In this document: positions 54,866-64,000 of the stretch, piece by piece
Layout of the letters: the number at the start of each line of letters is the position of its first letter
Position numbering within the stretch: the stretch's first letter is position 1
Source: Chloroflexota bacterium
GTDB lineage: Bacteria; Chloroflexota; Anaerolineae; Anaerolineales; Villigracilaceae
Length of the DNA: 64,000 bases
NCBI GenBank assembly: GCA_016234485.1
Contig: JACRBL010000022.1
Location: 25,400 to 89,399 of the forward strand
Reading direction: 5' to 3'
The notes under the pieces: generated by a model
What the model was told of the DNA's origin: nothing
The model's database searches: none
What the model saw: only the letters and a program-made list of their open reading frames with translations
Position numbers and translations under genes: made by a program

Positions 54866-57298
54866 CTACTGCACCGTGATCTGGGTGTAGACGGGATATT
54901 GATTCCCGTCCAGGTCTTCGACGATGAACCCGATGACGTAATTGCCAGCGGCAGCGTAGAGTTCCACCCAGGTGAAGGGCTGGGCGCCGAAGGTGAGCGT
55001 GCGGGCTTGCTCGCGCGCCGTCCCTGTGACTGTACCGTTGGCGTCCACATCCATCCATGTTTCGTAGATGGTGAACGTGTCGCCGCGGGTTGGCGTGATC
55101 TCGCGCGGCGCGCCAGCGGCCTCGTCGCCGTTGAAACCGTAGACCGCCACCAGTTTCGCGTCCTGGAAGCGCAACTGGGCGAACTGCGATTCTCCCGTCT
55201 CGGCGAAGGTGTAGAGGCCGTCCACGGTGTAGGACGCGGTGGCCGCGTCCACGCCGTAGGAATCGGGGTTGAAGAGCGCCACCGCGTCCTGCGTCCCGTC
55301 GCTGATGCCGAAGACGATCGGATCCCACGTAAAGTTGAGCGTGAAGCCGTTTTCGTCCCACACGGGATAATAGACGTCGTTCACGTTTTTCGTCTCGGGG
55401 CTTTCGAGGAAGTCGGTATCGGTCACGTTCAGTGAGTTGGCGTTCGCGTCAAAGTAGCCGACGAAGAGATAGATGTAGCCGATGTTCGAGCCGCTGATGT
55501 CCACGCTCAAGTTCACGGATTGATTCGTCGCGATCGAGTTGGCGGAGGCGCGAATATCCGAAATCACGATCTCGCCCTGTCCAGGCGCGCGGACCGTCCT
55601 TCCACTCGGAGGGACGTAGGGCGTCGCGTCGGAGGGACTGAACTCGCGGTCGTAATAGTGATAGGCGAGGAAGTCGTCCCACAACGACACGGACGCGAAA
55701 CGGTTCGCGATGGACGTGTACGATTGAGGTCCCGTGACGGGCGAACTGTACAGCGTGGAGTTCGGGAAGTAGACGGCCAGCCCCGTAGAGCCTTTGCGCG
55801 CGCTGCCGTGTTTTTCAGCCACCACTGAGTTCTTCAACGCCGCGATTACCGCGTCGGCCGATTGGCTGATCTTTGCGTTCTTCGTGTTGGTCTTGACCAA
55901 TAACGTGAAGTGTCCCAGATCAATGTACGAAGCGGGGACTTCCTTCCCGAAGATGCTGGTGTACGACTGGGCGTAGTTGCGCGCCTGCGCCACCGTGCGT
56001 TGGTCTTCGTTGCGGAGTTGATAAACGAAATCGTTGTAGGCCGTCATCAGACCGCTGAACGCGTTGAGGTCCACTGCGGTGAGGGTCACGTCGCGGCTGA
56101 GTTGCGAGGCCACCTGTTCCGCGGAGGCGAGCGACCCACTGCCGAAGAAACTGCCGAGGGGCGAGCCGCCGCGCATAAATTCCGCGCGGGCCGCGGGGTC
56201 AAGCACGCGCTGGTCGTCCACGATGTAACCGTCCACGATGGATTTGCTCAACTGCGCGCCGCTCATATCGGGGTTCTGCACGAGGTCGCCGAGGAAACTC
56301 GCGTACGCCCAACCGATGGAGGGCTCGACTTCCTCCGACGCGACCGCGTAATTGGCGTGCGGCTGGAGCGCGGCCATCACTTCGACTTGCGCCATGAGAC
56401 AGGCGTCCATGCCGACGATCTCGAAGCGCTCGATGCCCGCCTCGCTGCGCGCCTGACCGAGGGCCGCGTCCAGCTCCGAGAGGAAGAGTTGGCTCCCCAG
56501 CCGCGCCGAAAGTGGCGAACTGTTATCGCCCGAATTTCCAGGGGCAGGATCGCTCCATCCGCCTGGCCAGCCCATGCCATGATCGGAGAGGACGAGCACA
56601 TATTTATCGGCGGGATAATTCTGCGCGGCCCACTTCACGAAGTCCACCAGAGTCTGTCCCTGCGACATGTCCACTTCGCCGAGGTCTTGAATCACTTCCG
56701 AGTGGACGACGTTGAGATCGTTGTCCTGCGTGATGAAGTAGCGACGTGTTGATGACCAGTTGCCGTCGCCGCTGAAGCCCGCGCGGAACCTATCCACCTG
56801 CGCGACGATGTTGACGTTGGCGCTCGAGCCGACGCGCTCGGCCTCGTTCAGGTCGAGATAGATATCGCGCTCCAACACCTGATCGTCGGCATCCTGATAG
56901 AGCATCACCGTCCACGTCTGCCCCGCGGATGCGGCAGGCGCGGGAGGCGTGAAGTTGGACTGTGGCAGTTCAGGCTCCGCGGTTTGGAAGCCCGTGTTAT
57001 CCTGCGGGATTCCGCCCGACCCGCCGAGGTCAATTCCGCCGCCATTGCTAAGCACAAAATACGCGACCAGCAAAAGGACTATAATGACAGTCCCACAGCC
57101 GCCGAGACGCGTTCCGCTCGAAAAGCCGCCGCCCGAGCTACCCGAATAACTTGGACGCGGCCCGCCGCCCGTCGAGCCCGACCCACTTGAGGGTTGGAAT
57201 CCGCCCGACGAACCTGTGTCGCGCCGCGGCGCGTCCGCGCGGCCAACGGGACCTTCACCCTTGCGTCTGCGATCTGCATTGATTTGACGTTTATTCAT
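54866..57298 (-). CDS. Clostripain-related (C11) cysteine peptidase, membrane-anchored
   Basis: TM after Gly/Ser-rich N-terminus; TWTVMLYQDADDQVLERDIYLDLNEAERVGS; KYVLVLSDHGMGWPG; EIVGMDACLMAQVEV. Confidence 0.88.
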   Translation of the reverse strand: MNKRQINADRRRKGEGPVGRADAPRRDTGSSGGFQPSSGSGSTGGGPRPSYSGSSGGGFSSGTRLGGCGTVIIVLLLVAYFVLSNGGGIDLGGSGGIPQDNTGFQTAEPELPQSNFTPPAPAASAGQTWTVMLYQDADDQVLERDIYLDLNEAERVGSSANVNIVAQVDRFRAGFSGDGNWSSTRRYFITQDNDLNVVHSEVIQDLGEVDMSQGQTLVDFVKWAAQNYPADKYVLVLSDHGMGWPGGWSDPAPGNSGDNSSPLSARLGSQLFLSELDAALGQARSEAGIERFEIVGMDACLMAQVEVMAALQPHANYAVASEEVEPSIGWAYASFLGDLVQNPDMSGAQLSKSIVDGYIVDDQRVLDPAARAEFMRGGSPLGSFFGSGSLASAEQVASQLSRDVTLTAVDLNAFSGLMTAYNDFVYQLRNEDQRTVAQARNYAQSYTSIFGKEVPASYIDLGHFTLLVKTNTKNAKISQSADAVIAALKNSVVAEKHGSARKGSTGLAVYFPNSTLYSSPVTGPQSYTSIANRFASVSLWDDFLAYHYYDREFSPSDATPYVPPSGRTVRAPGQGEIVISDIRASANSIATNQSVNLSVDISGSNIGYIYLFVGYFDANANSLNVTDTDFLESPETKNVNDVYYPVWDENGFTLNFTWDPIVFGISDGTQDAVALFNPDSYGVDAATASYTVDGLYTFAETGESQFAQLRFQDAKLVAVYGFNGDEAAGAPREITPTRGDTFTIYETWMDVDANGTVTGTAREQARTLTFGAQPFTWVELYAAAGNYVIGFIVEDLDGNQYPVYTQITVQ

Positions 57299-57440
57299 TG
57301 ATGCCTCCAGAAAAAAACAATGTTTGCAAGAGTTATTATACGCGACAAATTATTTGAAAAGAGGAATTCCCGATGCTGCCCACCGTGCGCCGCGACTTAA
57401 AATAAAAACTTCCGACGATGTCATCGGAAGTTTTTTCGAT

Positions 57441-57845
57441 TTAGTACTCCACGGCCCGTTTGAGGGACTTGGCGTTCTTCACCCAGTTTTTCACCAGGCT
57501 GAGCGCGGGCAACTTGTTGACGAGATTCTTTTTTGCATTGGCCTTTGCCATGGTTTCGAGCAGGGCCTCTGGCTTGCGGTTGGCGAGTTCCACCGACGTA
57601 TCCACGCCCGCGGCTTCGAGCAGGTCGGAGTATTGCGTCCCGACGCCCTTCACGCGGAAGAGGTCCGCGCGGTTGACCCAGTCTAGAATGACCTTTGGCG
57701 CAAAGCCTGTGGCCTTGGAAAGTTCCTGGCGTCCCTTTTTGGTCCCTCCCATTTTCAGCAGACCATTGACGCCTCGTACGCCAGCCTTGTTCAATTTCGC
57801 GGCATTGGCAGGACCGATCCCCTCGATTTCAACTAGTGTAGTCAT
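57441..57845 (-). CDS. DUF4332 (helix-hairpin-helix-like) protein
   Basis: VEIEGIGPANAAKLNKAGVRGVNGLLKMG...LFRVKGVGTQYSDLLEAAGVDTSVELANR. Confidence 0.82.
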   Translation of the reverse strand: MTTLVEIEGIGPANAAKLNKAGVRGVNGLLKMGGTKKGRQELSKATGFAPKVILDWVNRADLFRVKGVGTQYSDLLEAAGVDTSVELANRKPEALLETMAKANAKKNLVNKLPALSLVKNWVKNAKSLKRAVEY

Positions 57846-57922
57846 TGTGTTGTTCCTTTCAGGGTCAGTATAGCGCCATATTGATGGATGAGGACATGAG
57901 TAGAGTAAGTTTTTTTTTGACG

Positions 57923-58498
57923 CTATTTTTTAATTCCAAAAATATCCTGCTCCGTCACCACCCACTGCACAGTGACATCATGCGCGCCATGCGGAATCAA
58001 ATCCAGCCACAGGTCGTGGAAGACGATCCCCGCGCTGAGGCCGCGAAAGCGACTCAGGAAGCGGTCATAGTAGCCGCCGCCGTAGCCGAGACGATAGCCG
58101 CGGCGGTCGTAGGCGAGGCCGGGGACGAGGGTCAGCTCAATCTCGTCCGCCGCGAGGGTAGGCGCATCGGGCGTTGGCTCCATCATGCCGAAGGGATGCT
58201 GGATCAGGCGCGCCGCGTCGTAGCGATGAAAGTCCATGCGATGGTTTTCTTCGGGACGGATGCGCGGCAAGACCCAGCGTTTCTGCGGAAAGCGTTCCAA
58301 CAGCGGCGTTAAATCCACTTCAGATTTAATCGGCATGTAGGTGAGGATGGTTTCGCTTGCCGTGAACATCGTCCACGCGGCGAGGCGCTTGCAGATGGCG
58401 AGGCTCGCTCGTGCGCGTCCCATCTCGCCCAGCGCCTTGCGCGCCGCGCGACATTCCTTGCGGAGTTGAATCTTTTGCTCGGCGATGAGATCGTCCAT
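57923..58498 (-). CDS. 5-formyltetrahydrofolate cyclo-ligase
   Basis: KECRAARKAL...ETILTYMPIKSEVDLTPLL...LVPGLAYDRRGYRLGYGGGYYDRFL. Confidence 0.95.
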   Translation of the reverse strand: MDDLIAEQKIQLRKECRAARKALGEMGRARASLAICKRLAAWTMFTASETILTYMPIKSEVDLTPLLERFPQKRWVLPRIRPEENHRMDFHRYDAARLIQHPFGMMEPTPDAPTLAADEIELTLVPGLAYDRRGYRLGYGGGYYDRFLSRFRGLSAGIVFHDLWLDLIPHGAHDVTVQWVVTEQDIFGIKK

Positions 58499-58633
58499 GC
58501 GAGGGATTGTACTCCCAAGAGGGAGGACATTAGGGTCTTTGCCTTCCCCAAAACGTGACATTTGACAGCCAGGTTTTGGATTTACCGCCCACCCATTTGC
58601 AGTAGAATCAATTCAGAAATGGAAAGGCACAAC

Positions 58634-60850
58634 ATGACAAAACGAATTGGAGTTCTCACCAGCGGGGGCGACGCGCAAGGCATGAACGCGGCCGTGCGCG
58701 CCATCGTCCGCACCGCGATTGACCGAGGCGCCGAAGTGTTCGCCATCTACGAAGGCTATCAAGGCCTGGTGGACGACGGCGACTATATTAAAAAAATGGA
58801 TTGGGATTCGGTCGGGGGAATCCTTCAGTTGGGCGGAACCGTCATCGGCTCGGCGCGCTGCGATGAGTTTCGCACGCGCGAAGGCCGTTTGAAGTCCGCG
58901 AAGAATCTCGTCAAGGCAGGCATAGACGGCTTGATCGTCATCGGCGGCGACGGCTCCCTCACGGGCGCGAACGTCTTCCGTCAAGAATGGCCGTCGCTGA
59001 TCGCCGAACTCGTGGGGATGGGCGAAGTCAGCGCGCAGGGAGCGGCGGAATATCCGAACTTCTCCATTGTGGGATTGGTCGGCTCGATTGACAACGACTT
59101 CACTGGCACCGACATGACCATCGGCGCGGACACGGCCCTGCATCGCATCACCGAAGCGGTGGACGCCATCACCAGCACGGCGGCGAGTCATCAGCGCACG
59201 TTCGTCGTCAAAGTGATGGGACGCAACTGCGGCTACCTGGCGCTGATGGGCGCGCTGGCCTGCGGCGCGGACTGGGTGCTGATTCCCGAAGCGCCGCCCG
59301 ACGTGGAAAACTGGGGCGACGTGATGACCGAACGCCTGCGCGCGGGACGGAAAGCGGGTCGCCGCGACAGCATCGTGATCCTCGCGGAGGGCGCGCGCGA
59401 CCGCCACGGAAATTACATCGGCAGTAGCGACGTGCAACGCGTGTTAGAGGAGAAACTCAACGAAGAAGTGCGCGTGACCATGCTCGGACACGTCCAACGC
59501 GGCGGCAAGCCAAGCGCCTTCGACCGCACGCTCAGCACGTTGATGGGCTACGAGGCCGTGAAAGCCATCCTCGAAGCAAAACCCGAAGACGAGCCTGTCG
59601 TGATCGGCATCCGCAACAACCGTATGACGCGCCTGCCGCTGATGGAAAGCGTCCGCAAGACGCAAGCCGTGGCCGAAGCCGTGAACGCGGGCGATTACGA
59701 GCGCGCCATGTCATTGCGGAGTTCATCTTTCAAGGACGCGTTCAACACGTTCAAGACGATGGTGCGCGCCCTGCCCCATCCCGTGGAGCCGACGAAAAAA
59801 CGCTTCCGCATTGCGGTACTGAATGCGGGCGCGCCGTCGCCGGGGATGAACACTGCGGGACGCGCCGCCATCCGCCTCGGCATGGACGCGGGGCACGTGA
59901 TGCTGGGAGTCCGCAACGGATTCGAGGGGCTGATGGATGACGATGTGGAAGAGATGACCTGGATGAGCGTGAGCGGCTGGGCATCACGCGGCGGCTCGGC
60001 GTTGGGGACGACGCGGCGGGTCCCGAAAGGACGCGACCTGTATGCCATCGCGCGCGTGATCGAAGACCGTCACATTGACGCGTTGTTGGTCATCGGCGGG
60101 TGGAACGCCTACGAAGCCGCGTTCAGCATGTTGACGAACCGTCCCAACTTCCCGTCGTTCAACATCCCGATGATCTGCCTGCCCGCTTCGATCAACAACA
60201 ACCTGCCTGGCTCCGAGTTCAGCATCGGCGCGGATACGGCCCTCAACAGCATCGTGGACGCGGTGGACAAGATCAAACAGTCGGCGGTGGCCACGCGGCG
60301 TTGCTTCGTGGTGGAAGTGATGGGAAATTATTGCGGCTATCTCGCGTTGATGGGCGGCATGGCCACGGGCGCGGAACGCGTGTACCTGCACGAGGAGGGC
60401 GTGCGCCTGCGCGACCTGCAATTGGACGTGGAAAAACTGCTGGACGGATTCAACTCGGGCAAGCGCCTGGGGCTGATGATCCGCAACGAGCGGGCGAACG
60501 AAGTCTACAACACGGAGTTCATCTGCTCGCTGTTCGAGGAGGAAGGCCGCGACGTGTTCGACGTGCGCCCCGCCATCCTCGGCCACCTGCAACAAGGCGG
60601 CGACCCATCTCCGTTCGACCGCATCCAGGCCACCCGTCTCGCGCGCATGTGCCTGGAATATTTGATCGGCCAATGCGAGAAGCAGGAATTCAACAGTTCG
60701 TTCATCGGGATGCAAAAGGGCGCGATCCACTTCCACGATCTGCGCGACTTCGACCGCATGATAGACGGCGAGCATCAACGTCCCAAAGAACAATGGTGGC
60801 TGGAGTTGAAAAGTATCGCCAGCCTGCTGGCGTTGCAGGCGCCGAAGTGA
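58634..60850 (+). CDS. Tandem (double-domain) ATP-type 6-phosphofructokinase
   Basis: N half: LTSGGDAQGMNAAVRA, GGDGSLTGA, GSIDNDFTGTDMTIGADTAL; C half: LNAGAPSPGMNTAGRA, GGWNAYEA, PASINNNLPGSEFSIGADTALN. Confidence 0.93.
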   Translation: MTKRIGVLTSGGDAQGMNAAVRAIVRTAIDRGAEVFAIYEGYQGLVDDGDYIKKMDWDSVGGILQLGGTVIGSARCDEFRTREGRLKSAKNLVKAGIDGLIVIGGDGSLTGANVFRQEWPSLIAELVGMGEVSAQGAAEYPNFSIVGLVGSIDNDFTGTDMTIGADTALHRITEAVDAITSTAASHQRTFVVKVMGRNCGYLALMGALACGADWVLIPEAPPDVENWGDVMTERLRAGRKAGRRDSIVILAEGARDRHGNYIGSSDVQRVLEEKLNEEVRVTMLGHVQRGGKPSAFDRTLSTLMGYEAVKAILEAKPEDEPVVIGIRNNRMTRLPLMESVRKTQAVAEAVNAGDYERAMSLRSSSFKDAFNTFKTMVRALPHPVEPTKKRFRIAVLNAGAPSPGMNTAGRAAIRLGMDAGHVMLGVRNGFEGLMDDDVEEMTWMSVSGWASRGGSALGTTRRVPKGRDLYAIARVIEDRHIDALLVIGGWNAYEAAFSMLTNRPNFPSFNIPMICLPASINNNLPGSEFSIGADTALNSIVDAVDKIKQSAVATRRCFVVEVMGNYCGYLALMGGMATGAERVYLHEEGVRLRDLQLDVEKLLDGFNSGKRLGLMIRNERANEVYNTEFICSLFEEEGRDVFDVRPAILGHLQQGGDPSPFDRIQATRLARMCLEYLIGQCEKQEFNSSFIGMQKGAIHFHDLRDFDRMIDGEHQRPKEQWWLELKSIASLLALQAPK

Positions 60851-61023
60851 AATGGGGGCGTTTCAAATGAGTTGAAAGCCGCTCTAAACAGGTTGAATTT
60901 CAGTCGCTTTTTGGCTTTCACAAGGAAAGTTTCAACTGAAATGAAACACATCCAAATGAAATGCGTAGCGGCGAGATAGTATCTCGCCGCTATTTTTTGA
61001 CAATGCTTTCTCTACCGTACATC

Positions 61024-61151
61024 CGTCATTGCGAGGGCGATTTCCCCGACACTTGCCCTGGTACGGCTTAAGCCGCACAGCGCCAGGGAGCAATCTCCTC
61101 TCGCCACGCGGGGATTGCTTCGTCGGAAAGAGCATCCTCCTCGCAATGACG
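61024..61151. repeat. Family A palindromic repeat (copy 6) with nested palindromic insert
   Basis: CGTCATTGCGAGGGCGA...[CCCTGGTACGGCTTAAGCCGCACAGCGCCAGGG]AGCAATCTCC...GGGGATTGCTTCGTCGG...CTCGCAATGACG. Confidence 0.93.
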
Positions 61152-61429
61152 GAATCCAGCAGTATTAATTCCCCCTTGAAACGCGATGAGCAAATGCTCA
61201 TGCAAATCGGCGCTTTCCCGTGGATGTGACGTAGGGCATGCGTCAAGCGCTGTGGAATGGCCCGTGATACATTTGCGGGCGTAAGGTGATTTCTCTTCTC
61301 CTCCTTCGACAGATGGAAAGAGCCAGGCCTAGGAGCCCTGGCTCTTTTCGTTTAATGGGGAGGGTCAATCACAACGAGGAACACACCTTCTCCAGCCTGG
61401 TACCTTCTTCTTTCTGCCCCCACCTGCCT

Positions 61430-61506
61430 CCCCCAAATACGACGGTAGTTCTGTCGTATTTGGGGGCACCTAAAGGTGTGCTTCGCGAAGGTGTCCCGCT
61501 AGGGAC
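61430..61506. repeat. String of four back-to-back palindromes
   Basis: CCCCCAAATACGAC-N9-GTCGTATTTGGGGG, CACCT-AA-AGGTG, CTTCGCGAAG, GTCCC-GCTA-GGGAC. Confidence 0.9.
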
Positions 61507-61624
61507 GGAGGGGCAACAGTAAAAGTCCACGATGAAGCCTTGAATAATTTGTTGCCTTCTGAAATGGACTTCCAGCTTCTTTGCGCGGACTTCCTGCAAG
61601 TGATGTGTCTTAACCAAACCAAAC

Positions 61625-64000
61625 TTAATCGCTTGATCCCAACAATGTGACCGCAAGGCTTAATTTTTCGAAAAGTAATCGCTGTTTCGTTGGGTCGTAC
61701 ATCGACAACCAATTAACCCAATCATCTAAGACAATCAGTTCTGAATCATCACTAAAATTAGATGTTCCATTCACTGGTTCACTAAGAGACGGAGAAACTT
61801 TTTCATAGATAGAACGAGCTTGTTTCCAATTCTGCAAAGAAAGTTGTTGTTGTCCTTGAATATAGTAAGTGATACCCAAATCGACAAAAGCGACAGCAAT
61901 GCCAGTTTGGTCTTCTAGATTGGTGAAAATGCTTTTTGCCTCCTCACAAAAATTTACAGCATCTTGATATTGTCCTAACGAGTTCTTTAACTTTGCTAAG
62001 TCAAGAAGAACAGGACCAGTATTTGCGATGTAGCCTACATCCCGATAATATTGTAATGACTGTAAATATAAGTTTTGTGACAATTCATAATTTCGAGCGT
62101 GATGATGAAAACGCGCAAGGCAGTGCCAAAGTTTTGCTTGACCATATTTATCGCCAATTTGTTCAAATAACTGAAGCGACTGTCTAAAAAACGGTTCAGA
62201 TTCCCTGATATTCCCACCCTGTTCTAGAGTCATACCTAGCCCACAGAGATCGTGAGCTCTTCCAGGTATCGCTCTGAGCTGTTCCATCAAAGGGATGGCT
62301 TCTCTATAAGCCATCTCTGCATCTTTTAGACGACCTATTCTTCTATATGCAAGTCCTAATTCACTTAACGCCTCTGCTTGAACGCGTATATTACCTCCTT
62401 TCCTTCCTTCTTCTAGCATTTCCTCCAATGGTTTAATAGCCAAATTTATTCGCCCAGTTCGTGCATATAGTCCCGCAACTGCTCTTAAGCTATCACTCAA
62501 AGGCAAGCCAAAAACGCGTACCCCACTTTCGGCCTCACCATCTTCATTTACCAAATTTTCTTGAGAAAATCCCTCTTTAGATTCCTTCATCAGGGCGACC
62601 GCCTTTTCATATGATTGTAGAGCATCACGGAAGTTTCCCATGGCAAAATATATACCGCCCGTATCCCTCAAAGTACTTGCGGTCATTAGTCTATCACCAA
62701 TAGATTCAAACACCAATACCGCTTCATTAAGTCCATTAAGCGCCTCGGGAGTCTGTCCCAGCTTGCTATTAATTATGGACGATAGGCGCAATGCACGTGC
62801 GCGTATGCTTTGTGGAATGTCCTGGCCCAATAAAGAAGCAACCAACCGTTGAGCCCTCTCCATTCCATCTTTCGATTCCCACGCTTCCTGAAGCAAAGCA
62901 ACATGTGCTAATACTATCCAATAATTTACTCCTTGGGGAACCTCAGATTCGTCTGGAGTAGATTGCAAGAGTAAACGACAATCCCCAAATCTCCAGTCAT
63001 TTAAGGCGCGGTAAAACTCCCTGCGAAAAAATTATACCGCGTCGTATGGCTCAATGATAAAACTGTGATAAATCATCTCGGCAAGATTTGTAATTTCATT
63101 TCTGGCTTGACCATGAAAATCCTTCATTTTCTTGTTCCAAAGCAACCAGTGTTTCAATTGTCTGGCGCGCTCGCGCAAAAACTTACGCGCTTCTTTTCGT
63201 ATTGAGTATGTATTTACTTTATCTGGAATTTTTTCGCAGAAAGAATACCGCGTAAGAGTTTGAAACAAACGAAGTGTGCTAGCAGGTTCGGCAACAAGCA
63301 TCTCAAGAATATCAACTGTAAACCACCTAGGAATAGATAATAATAAAGTTGCATCTTGTTCGTCAGCAGATAGTTGTCTCAGAATCAAAGAAAGAAGAGC
63401 ATCCCCTAAATTTGCGTTTTTCCCTGCAGTTGCGAAATCATCCTTGCCAGGTTCTCTTCCCTTTGTTTCGAGAATGCTTTGACACAAATCGGCGGCTAAT
63501 CGAAGATGGTAAGGAAAACCATCGGTTAATTCAATAAGGTAATTTTTCAAGTCAGAATCGCCAACATTCCGCCGATTTAGATATTCAAGCGCGTCATTTG
63601 GTTTTAAATTTGACAAAGCTGGATAATGATCGATGTGTATCTGCCAGATAGGATCGTATTGATCCCACTTTAGTGATTCTCGACCTAAAATTATTTTTAG
63701 AGTTGAGCCACTTGCACGGCAAAACTCACGAACAAACCAATCATCAACCCTGAATTCGTTCAGCCTCTCAAACGCGTCAAAAATTACTGTAATCCGACAA
63801 TCCCCTTGCGCGCCGCGATGGTTTTCATCCTCTGTCATTTCTTCAATATCCCGAGCCATAACGGAATGTGTCAATGATTTGAGACAACTGATTTGAAAGA
63901 TTAGTGTAGATTCGGTGTGTATTTGTCGATCAAAAGCACTCCTTTCCAGCGGGAAGGCTGTGGATAAGTGGACGGGAGAGCGCCGCCCACTTACCCACAG
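61625..64000 (-). pseudogene. STAND-like NTPase/TPR protein interrupted by one in-frame TAA (63032-63034); 5' end beyond window
   Basis: Both ORFs (61625-62968, 63032-63874) share one frame; TPR repeats in C part; Walker B-like RITVIFDAFERLNE in N part; frame open to right edge. Confidence 0.7.

Noticed and set aside
61369-61712. Short overlapping minus-strand ORFs around the palindrome cassette
   Set aside because: They translate repeat DNA and overlap the TPR gene end; no domain or RBS support.

Overview
GC-rich bacterial chromosomal window. Gene content (Rex, atpAGDC next to mreB-like, CASTOR/POLLUX-like channel, pxpBCA, infC-rpmI-rplT, DUF2085/DUF4126) and dense palindromic intergenic repeats suggest a Chloroflexota (Anaerolineae-like) organism; this taxonomic call is inference. 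No rRNA, CRISPR array, prophage or intact IS was recognised. Main observations: (1) a ~15 kb minus-strand, tightly packed cluster (18582-33491) with PATAN/DUF4388, a Ras-like/CvnD-MglA-like GTPase, two alpha/beta hydrolases, a V4R-domain protein, a left-handed-beta-helix acyltransferase-like protein, an acyl-ACP-reductase-like oxidoreductase, a response regulator with a degenerate GGDEF, a 2482-aa multi-GAF histidine kinase and a CheY-like protein; this is the best candidate for an undescribed system. (2) Several families of short palindromic or tandem repeats lie between genes and also in-frame inside intact genes (thiN, thiP, thiQ, thyX-like, trmH-like, rlmD-like), including nested repeats-within-repeats, reminiscent of Rickettsia palindromic elements. 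(3) RNA regulation: a TPP riboswitch with a readable antiterminator/terminator switch, a thrS T-box carrying a repeat hairpin and followed by a 16-aa threonine-rich mini-ORF, and infC with an apparent AUC start codon. (4) A STAND-like/TPR gene interrupted by a single in-frame TAA at the right edge. (5) A eukaryote-like tandem phosphofructokinase and two toxin-antitoxin-like pairs flanking a divergent thyX-like gene.
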